A DNA stretch of 64,000 bases from Arthrobacter bambusae. GTDB taxonomy: Bacteria > Actinomycetota > Actinomycetes > Actinomycetales > Micrococcaceae. Positions 59,516 through 64,000 of the stretch are shown here, in pieces (the first letter of the stretch is position 1; each line of letters opens with the position of its first letter). Under the pieces are notes generated by a model. It was not told where the DNA came from. It made no database searches and saw nothing but the letters and a program-made list of their open reading frames with translations. The stretch covers positions 33,997 through 97,996 of the forward strand of contig NZ_JAUSSZ010000015.1 of the NCBI RefSeq assembly GCF_030812595.1, written 5' to 3'. The position numbers and the translations under genes were made by a program.

Positions 59516-60945
59516 CAGCCCAGGGAGCGGCCGGTGCTCCGCCGGTGGAGCCCCGGCCGGCGAAGGATGATTTGTCCCCCGTCTATGAACCGAAAACGCG
59601 GCCCTACCGCCGCTATGTCAGCACGTACGCGCTGGCAAGCGTGGCCTTTTCCCTGCTGTGGGGTGCGGTGCTCACGGTCCTGCTCCCGCTGCAGGTTCAA
59701 AATCTGGAGTTTGCCCGGATCTTCGGGCCCGACAGTGGTGTTGACCTGACCGCACTGAATAATTTGAGCGGCCAGGTTGCTTCCGGCGCCGTGACGCCGA
59801 CCTCAGAGCAGCAGCAGCAGCTCGATCTTTTGGCGCAGTTCAACTCTTCACGTGCTGCCGGCCTGTCGTTGGTGACGTCGGTAGGCGTGGTCGTGGGCAT
59901 GGTCTTGTCCCCGATCATCGGGACGCTTTCAGATCTGACCCGGACAAAGTGGGGCCGGCGCGCCCCTTATATCGCTGCCGGCGCTGTCGTCGGAGCAGCC
60001 GGCATCACGCTGATGCCGCTGGCGCCGAACCTGTTTTTCCTGGTTCTTGCCTGGTCTGTCATCCAGGTCGCCGGAAATGCCCAGGGCCCCCTCGTGGCCA
60101 CGGTAGCGGACCGGGTGCCCAAAGAGCGCCTGGGGTCGGTATCGGCGGTCACCGGAGTTGTGGTGTACTTCGCGGCCATCCTCGGCGCAGTGGTGGCCGG
60201 AGCGCTTTTTGCTGCCATCGGCCTTGCCAGCTACTACCCGTTCGCCGTGACGCTTCTGCTGCTCACCGTACCGTTGCTTTTCCTTGCCCGGGACCGGTCA
60301 TCCAAGCACCTGCCCCACGGAAAAATCCGGATTGGCACCATCTTTGCTTCGTTCATCGTCGCCCTGCGCGACCGGGACTACCGGTGGGCCTGGATCTCGA
60401 AGGTCTTGCTCTGGACCGGGTTCGGCATCGGCACCACCTACAGCATCTACATGCTCCAGAGCTACATCACCCCGGCACTCAGCGCGGCAGAAGCAGCCCA
60501 GATGAGTCCCCTCCTGCAGGTCGTCGCACTACCTGCCACAATGCTCGGAATGGCCGTTTCGGGAAAGCTTTCCGACAAACTGCACCGTCGGAAGCCTTTC
60601 GTGATCGCAGCTGCCGTGATCATCGCACTGGGCTTCATCGTTCCCTGGGTTTGGCCGTCTCTTCCTGCCATGTTCATCCAGGCAGCCATGGGCGGACTCG
60701 GCCTTGGCGTCTTCCTCGTCGTTGACCAGGCCCTGTTCATCGACCTGCTCCCCGACCCCGAAGCAGCAGGCCGCGACCTCGGAATGTCCTCAGTCGGACA
60801 AAACCTCGGCAACGCCATCGCCCCCGTCACCGCCGGCACCGCAGTCGCCCTCGTCGGCGGCTCCTACGGCATCGTCTGGCCAATCGCCTTCATCATCGTC
60901 ATCATCTCAGGCCTCCTGGTCCTGCCAATCCGCCGCGCCCGCTAA
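59500..60945 (+). CDS. MFS sugar/glycoside transporter (SLC45-like)
   Basis: A 481-aa MFS permease from ATG 59500, with GAAGGAG nine bases upstream. The first ~35 residues are hydrophilic, followed by about 12 membrane segments. The A-loop motif GTLSDLTRTKWGRRAPYI, a D-R-x-x-x-x-x-G-R-R form, is typical for GPH/SLC45-like sugar transporters. Residues ~85-105 form an extracytoplasmic loop rich in Gln. The in-frame codons before 59500 run through the operator and are rejected. Likely imports the glycoside or oligosaccharide that the GH3/GH2 enzymes hydrolyse; proton symport is expected from the family. Confidence 0.9.
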   Translation: MGSVDAAQGAAGAPPVEPRPAKDDLSPVYEPKTRPYRRYVSTYALASVAFSLLWGAVLTVLLPLQVQNLEFARIFGPDSGVDLTALNNLSGQVASGAVTPTSEQQQQLDLLAQFNSSRAAGLSLVTSVGVVVGMVLSPIIGTLSDLTRTKWGRRAPYIAAGAVVGAAGITLMPLAPNLFFLVLAWSVIQVAGNAQGPLVATVADRVPKERLGSVSAVTGVVVYFAAILGAVVAGALFAAIGLASYYPFAVTLLLLTVPLLFLARDRSSKHLPHGKIRIGTIFASFIVALRDRDYRWAWISKVLLWTGFGIGTTYSIYMLQSYITPALSAAEAAQMSPLLQVVALPATMLGMAVSGKLSDKLHRRKPFVIAAAVIIALGFIVPWVWPSLPAMFIQAAMGGLGLGVFLVVDQALFIDLLPDPEAAGRDLGMSSVGQNLGNAIAPVTAGTAVALVGGSYGIVWPIAFIIVIISGLLVLPIRRAR

Positions 60946-60957
60946 ACACCACCCACC

Positions 60958-60993
60958 GCTCCGGCCGTCACCCCCAACCCTGACGGCCGGAGC
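60958..60993 (+). terminator. Hairpin after the MFS transporter gene
   Basis: GCTCCGGCCGTC (60958-60969) and GACGGCCGGAGC (60982-60993) are perfect 12-base arms just after the stop at 60945. Confidence 0.75.
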
Positions 60994-61147
60994 ACAAGCA
61001 CGATCTCGCATCTCACCTAGTGCCAGGTCGTGCCTCGGCGTGGCTATCGCGCCAGCGTCTCTGGCTAGTTCCCGCTCGAGCCCGGCAGCACACCGTCTCG
61101 CGGAACCATCACCGTTACATCCACTTTTTCCTAAACAAAGGAGTTTT

Positions 61148-62935
61148 GTGAACGCTACATTCCTACAATCCAGGCCGCGACGAGGGCAGAGAGTCGCCAT
61201 CGCTGTGCTCTCGTTCCTGCTCACGGCGGTGATTCTCATCTATTTCGCCCTTATGGCGGGTCTCGGTGACGGTACTAAGCAACTTGCATCAGGAACGCAG
61301 AAGTTGAGCGGAGGGGCAAAGGAATTTGATAACGGCCTCGCTCAATATGCGGACGGCGTGAAGAAATTCAGTGACGGTCAGGGGCAGGCCGCGGACGGAT
61401 CCGCTAAGTTGGCCCAAGGCATACACCAAACCGCGGATGGCACCGCGCAGTACGTCGGCGGCGTACATCAAACCGCGGACGGCACCGCCCAGTACGTCGA
61501 CGGCGTACACCAAACCGCCGACGGCACCGCCCAGTACGTCGACGGCGTACACCAAGCCGCGCACGGCGTTGGGCAATATGTGGACGGGGTGGCGCAAGTG
61601 GCAACCGGGGCAAATGCCCTTGCTGACGGTGTGGGAAAGACAGCAGACGGAGCAAAGGCCCTCAGCGCCGGAACCACGCAGCTCAGCACCGGCATGAATC
61701 AACTGGCCTCCGGGGGACAGGCAACGGCCAGCGGCGTCGAGGCGGTTGCTGGCGGTATCGACCACGTAGCGACGGGAGCAGCAGAGTTGGCTCAGGGCGC
61801 ATCCGGCCTTTCGAAAGGGGCAGCCGGCATACGCGACGGGATTAGCGGGGTCGGCACAGGCCTGCGCAGCACTGGCAAGGATTTTGCAACGCTATCCGCA
61901 AACGTCGGCGCCACCGCCAAGGAGCAGACAGGAGCAGCGGCGATGCTGACCACCGCCCAGTCGTCCGCCGCCGGCGCAACGAATACCCTCGACAACCTGA
62001 AGGTTCTCGTAGCACACCTCGCAGCAGGAGACAGCCTGACTTCGGCGCAAGTCGAACAGCTCAGGACCCTCACCACGACAGCAAGCGCCGACGTCAGCGC
62101 CGTCAGCGACGGCCTTTCAACAGCGGTGTCTTCCGTCGACTCAGCCAGGTCGCACCTCTCTGACGTGGACAACGGTGCAGGAAGCATCCAGTCAACCGTC
62201 AACGCTCTGGCCGAGGGCATCGAGACACAATTGGCGCCGGGAGCCGGAGCCATCGCGGATGGCACTTCTGGCATTGCCGCAGGAGCCGCCGGGCTTGCTG
62301 ATGGAACGAAACAACTGGCCACCGGGGCCAACGGTCTCGCGACCGGATCACGTGAGCTTGCCAATGGCATGTCGCAGATGGCACAAGGCACGTCCGGCCT
62401 CAGTGACGGGACAGCTCAGCTGGCCAACGGACTGGACCAGCTTCATTCGGGTACCTCCCAACTTGCCGGGGGTCTTGGCCAGCTCAGCGAAGGCGGCGCG
62501 CAGCTGGGAACCGGGGTCAACCAGCTGGCCGCCGGCGGTGACCAGCTCTCGTCCGGCGTAAACCAGCTTGCCACCGGCGGTGACCAGCTCTCGTCCGGCG
62601 TAAACCAGCTTGCCACCGGCGGTGACCAGCTCTCATCCGGCGTAAACCAGCTCGCCACCGGCGGCGACCAGCTCGCCGGGGGAGACCGTCAGTTAGCTGA
62701 CGGCAGCCAGGCCCTGGCCGTCGGTGCGAACCAGCTCAGCACGGGAATGACGCAGCTGAGCGACGGAAGCGCACAGCTGTCGGACGGAACCCTCCAACTC
62801 GCGAGCGGAATCAGCAGCCTAGGGCCCGATACGCTCGGACTGCCGGTTGCCGCGGTCTTCGCAGTGCTCATGGTGGTGCTGACAACGACCGCCCTTATCC
62901 GGCGCGCTGCCCGCCGCCGGCACGTCCTTCCCTAA
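61148..62935 (+). CDS. Membrane-anchored heptad-repeat protein (YhgE/Pip-type repeats)
   Basis: A 595-aa protein from GTG 61148, with AAAGGAG (61137-61143) four bases upstream. One N-terminal membrane segment (VAIAVLSFLLTAVILIYFAL) and one at the C-terminus (LGLPVAAVFAVLMVVLTTTA) hold a ~530-residue extracytoplasmic part made of X-X-X-Leu-X-X-Gly type repeats (QLATGANGLATGSRELANGM and similar). Such repeats are seen in YhgE/Pip proteins, here without the ABC-2 permease part. The repeats are partly perfect 42-base DNA units (61418-61585, 62513-62680). It may form a long stalk in the cell wall. In-frame codons back to 60704 lie in the MFS gene and are rejected. Confidence 0.85.
   Translation: MNATFLQSRPRRGQRVAIAVLSFLLTAVILIYFALMAGLGDGTKQLASGTQKLSGGAKEFDNGLAQYADGVKKFSDGQGQAADGSAKLAQGIHQTADGTAQYVGGVHQTADGTAQYVDGVHQTADGTAQYVDGVHQAAHGVGQYVDGVAQVATGANALADGVGKTADGAKALSAGTTQLSTGMNQLASGGQATASGVEAVAGGIDHVATGAAELAQGASGLSKGAAGIRDGISGVGTGLRSTGKDFATLSANVGATAKEQTGAAAMLTTAQSSAAGATNTLDNLKVLVAHLAAGDSLTSAQVEQLRTLTTTASADVSAVSDGLSTAVSSVDSARSHLSDVDNGAGSIQSTVNALAEGIETQLAPGAGAIADGTSGIAAGAAGLADGTKQLATGANGLATGSRELANGMSQMAQGTSGLSDGTAQLANGLDQLHSGTSQLAGGLGQLSEGGAQLGTGVNQLAAGGDQLSSGVNQLATGGDQLSSGVNQLATGGDQLSSGVNQLATGGDQLAGGDRQLADGSQALAVGANQLSTGMTQLSDGSAQLSDGTLQLASGISSLGPDTLGLPVAAVFAVLMVVLTTTALIRRAARRRHVLP
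61418..61585 (+). repeat. Four 42-bp coding repeats, block A
   Basis: Units start at 61418, 61460, 61502 and 61544 and encode GVHQTADGTAQYVD-like 14-residue blocks. Units two and three are almost identical in DNA; the last is the most diverged. The pattern indicates recent expansion by slippage or recombination. Confidence 0.85.
62513..62680 (+). repeat. Four 42-bp coding repeats, block B
   Basis: Units start at 62513, 62555, 62597 and 62639 and encode GVNQLATGGDQLSS-like blocks. Units two and three differ by only one base. Confidence 0.88.
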
Positions 62936-62938
62936 GGC

Positions 62939-62973
62939 CGTCGGGTCCGCGCGACATCTGCGCGGACCCGACG
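62939..62973 (+). terminator. Hairpin after the heptad-repeat gene
   Basis: CGTCGGGTCCGCG (62939-62951) and CGCGGACCCGACG (62961-62973) are perfect 13-base arms, directly after the stop at 62935. Confidence 0.8.
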
Positions 62974-63021
62974 TACTCCCCGAGCAACCGGCCACGCCGC
63001 TGACGCTCCTAAAGGAACACC

Positions 63022-63303
63022 TTGCCTTATATAAGCTATTTTCTTCCCCCATCTTTCGCTGATGCTTGCCCGGTCAACGAAATCACCAGTCGATCGCATT
63101 GGACCGTTACATCCGTGTCGGAAACAGCCATTGAAGACCGACGAAGCCGGGGGAAGAGATTGAACGAAGCAGTTAACCAGCTGATTCCGACAGCATTGGA
63201 ACGCATGCAAGGCCTACTCATCACCCAAAGGGGCGACGGCAGGTACACGGTCGAGATTAATCCGGCCGTACCCTGCGGGACCATTCAGTTGTCGCACTGG
63301 TGA
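63022..63303 (+). CDS. Small hypothetical protein, paralogue of the protein at 39534-39830
   Basis: A 93-codon frame from TTG 63022, with AAAGGAAC seven bases upstream. The C-terminal ~60 residues (RLNEAVNQLIPTALERM, then GLLITQRGDGRYTVEINPAV) align with the orphan protein encoded at 39534-39830. The N-terminal residues are less convincing, so the true start is uncertain. No function is known. Both copies flank the sugar island, which hints at a shared origin or a boundary function. Confidence 0.5.
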   Translation: MPYISYFLPPSFADACPVNEITSRSHWTVTSVSETAIEDRRSRGKRLNEAVNQLIPTALERMQGLLITQRGDGRYTVEINPAVPCGTIQLSHW

Positions 63304-63983
63304 GGACCAGCCAAAAGTGACCGCCCGCCTGCGCCCGCAGTCAGCCCAATTTAGATCCAGGCTGTAGTACTTTGCGATGTACATGCAGGTCGTCAACGTG
63401 GACGCGGCCCCGATCACAACACAAAAATCCGACAAACCCTGCTCACCATCGTGCGGGCGACCCGGCCTGTACGCAAACGGAAGAGGGTAAACCTCCTCGT
63501 CGTCCGACCGGCCCCCCACCTGGGATGCCTGTCGGACTTGAATGTGACGTCTCCGTTGATGTTGTGCAGCCCACCGACGTCTCTACATTCGGCTCTAAAG
63601 GCGCGCTCTTATGAGCCTGAAATGCGATCAGCGACTCCTGACCACCCCCCGGGGGGAGGGGGAGCGCGCCGCAGATGATGGCGCTGTCCTGGCTTTGAAC
63701 CGGCCCGACCTTCACCCTGCCAGGTCGAGACAGGCGCCGCTGATCCGGAAATCCGTCAACCGGAAAACGCACGACGCGGAAGGGAGCACCACCAGGACGG
63801 CACTCGAAACATCGGGGCGACTGCTGCCACGCGCCAGGCCAATGCAGGCGCAGTGTGGGGGTATCAACGCCCCGGAACATCTCTTTTCCAGCATCGACTA
63901 TTGCTTTTTTCCCGGTGCGGGAATATTGTTTTGCGAATGCTTCCGCGGGTGGATGCCCGCGGCGATCAACGAAGGAGTTGTAC
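63304..63983. other. Non-coding region before the duplicated promoter
   Basis: About 680 bases with no supported gene; open frames on both strands lack ribosome sites and recognisable products. The last ~95 bases are the second copy of the transporter promoter. Confidence 0.45.
63906..63926. promoter_or_regulatory. Island operator copy 7 (second transporter start)
   Basis: TTTTTCCC, five bases (GGTGC), GGGAATAT, identical to copy 6. It lies 78 bases before ATG 63984. Confidence 0.65.
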
Positions 63984-64000
63984 ATGGGATCTGTTGATGC
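63984..64000 (+). CDS. Start of a second MFS transporter gene (runs off right edge)
   Basis: ATG 63984 has the same GAAGGAG ribosome site and encodes the same first residues (MGSVD) as the transporter at 59500. Only six codons are in the window, so whether the copy is complete or diverged cannot be seen. Confidence 0.6.

Larger units (their letters stand above)
63906..64000 (+). repeat. Right copy of the duplicated transporter promoter and 5' end
   Basis: Identical to the sequence starting at 59422, from the operator to the first codons, up to the window edge. Its extent to the right is unknown. Confidence 0.85.

Noticed and set aside
61418..62680. 42-bp repeats considered as a CRISPR array
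   Set aside because: The units are contiguous, in frame and coding (14 residues each), with no spacers and no cas genes.
63443..63985. Minus-strand open frame of 180 codons at the right edge
   Set aside because: It runs antisense over the duplicated promoter and non-coding DNA; its similarity to a frame near 59217-59501 comes only from the duplicated bases.

Overview
The window is GC-rich DNA from an actinobacterium. Gene style (ROK-controlled xylAB, SCO6880-type conjugation genes, a prim-pol type plasmid Rep, frequent GTG starts) points to Arthrobacter or a close relative in the Micrococcaceae, and the ParA, Rep and conjugation genes say it is a large catabolic plasmid or a plasmid-derived element. 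No rRNA, tRNA, CRISPR array or intact transposase was seen.

Layout. 1-7389 (minus): a probable anti-phage module of a DUF1156 DNA methyltransferase that runs off the left edge as one open frame of 934 codons, a 155-aa protein of unknown family, a DUF499 AAA-type ATPase, an excisionase-like HTH protein and a PD-(D/E)XK nuclease. 7615-9510: a SIR2-family remnant that has lost its NAD-binding half, next to a serine resolvase. 9689-13820: plasmid maintenance genes (ribbon-helix-helix/ParB-like protein, ParA, palindromic repeats, prim-pol replication protein, stacked inverted repeats). 13827-17240: an InhA/FabI-like enoyl reductase, a PAS-type protein, two winged-helix regulators and a FabG-like reductase. 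17461-28427: a conjugation operon (ParA-like ATPase, small membrane proteins, TrbL/VirB6-like, SCO6880 family, VirB4-like, VirD4-like, DUF4913, lytic transglycosylase/M23 fusion, lipoprotein); no relaxase is visible. 28507-32285: opposing DUF3800-like gene, accessory ORFs and an inverted pair of DnaA-box-like sequences.

32508-36734: a double-domain Lrp/AsnC regulator facing an amino-acid ABC importer (binding protein, permease, ATPase) and a metallo-beta-lactamase-fold hydrolase. 36809-39078: an SMP-30 remnant, and a TetR/SDR divergent pair with a clear palindromic operator. 39143-63300: a sugar or glycoside catabolic island with a TetR regulator, two GH3 enzymes, one GH2 enzyme, three SDR dehydrogenases, a Gfo/Idh/MocA dehydrogenase, aldose epimerase, xylulokinase, xylose isomerase, a ROK regulator, a secreted SGNH esterase, an MFS transporter and a heptad-repeat membrane-anchored protein.

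The most notable unexplained signal is a palindrome close to TTTTTCCC-N(4-6)-GGGAAAAA found seven times, always in promoter regions of the sugar island (40108, 41275, 50794, 50930, 59269, 59422, 63906). It links the TetR gene, the GH3/GH2 operon, the SDR operon, the oxidoreductase operon, the secreted esterase and the MFS transporter into one probable regulon. The last site is part of a duplication of the transporter promoter and 5' end that runs off the right edge, so a second transporter copy probably starts at 63984.
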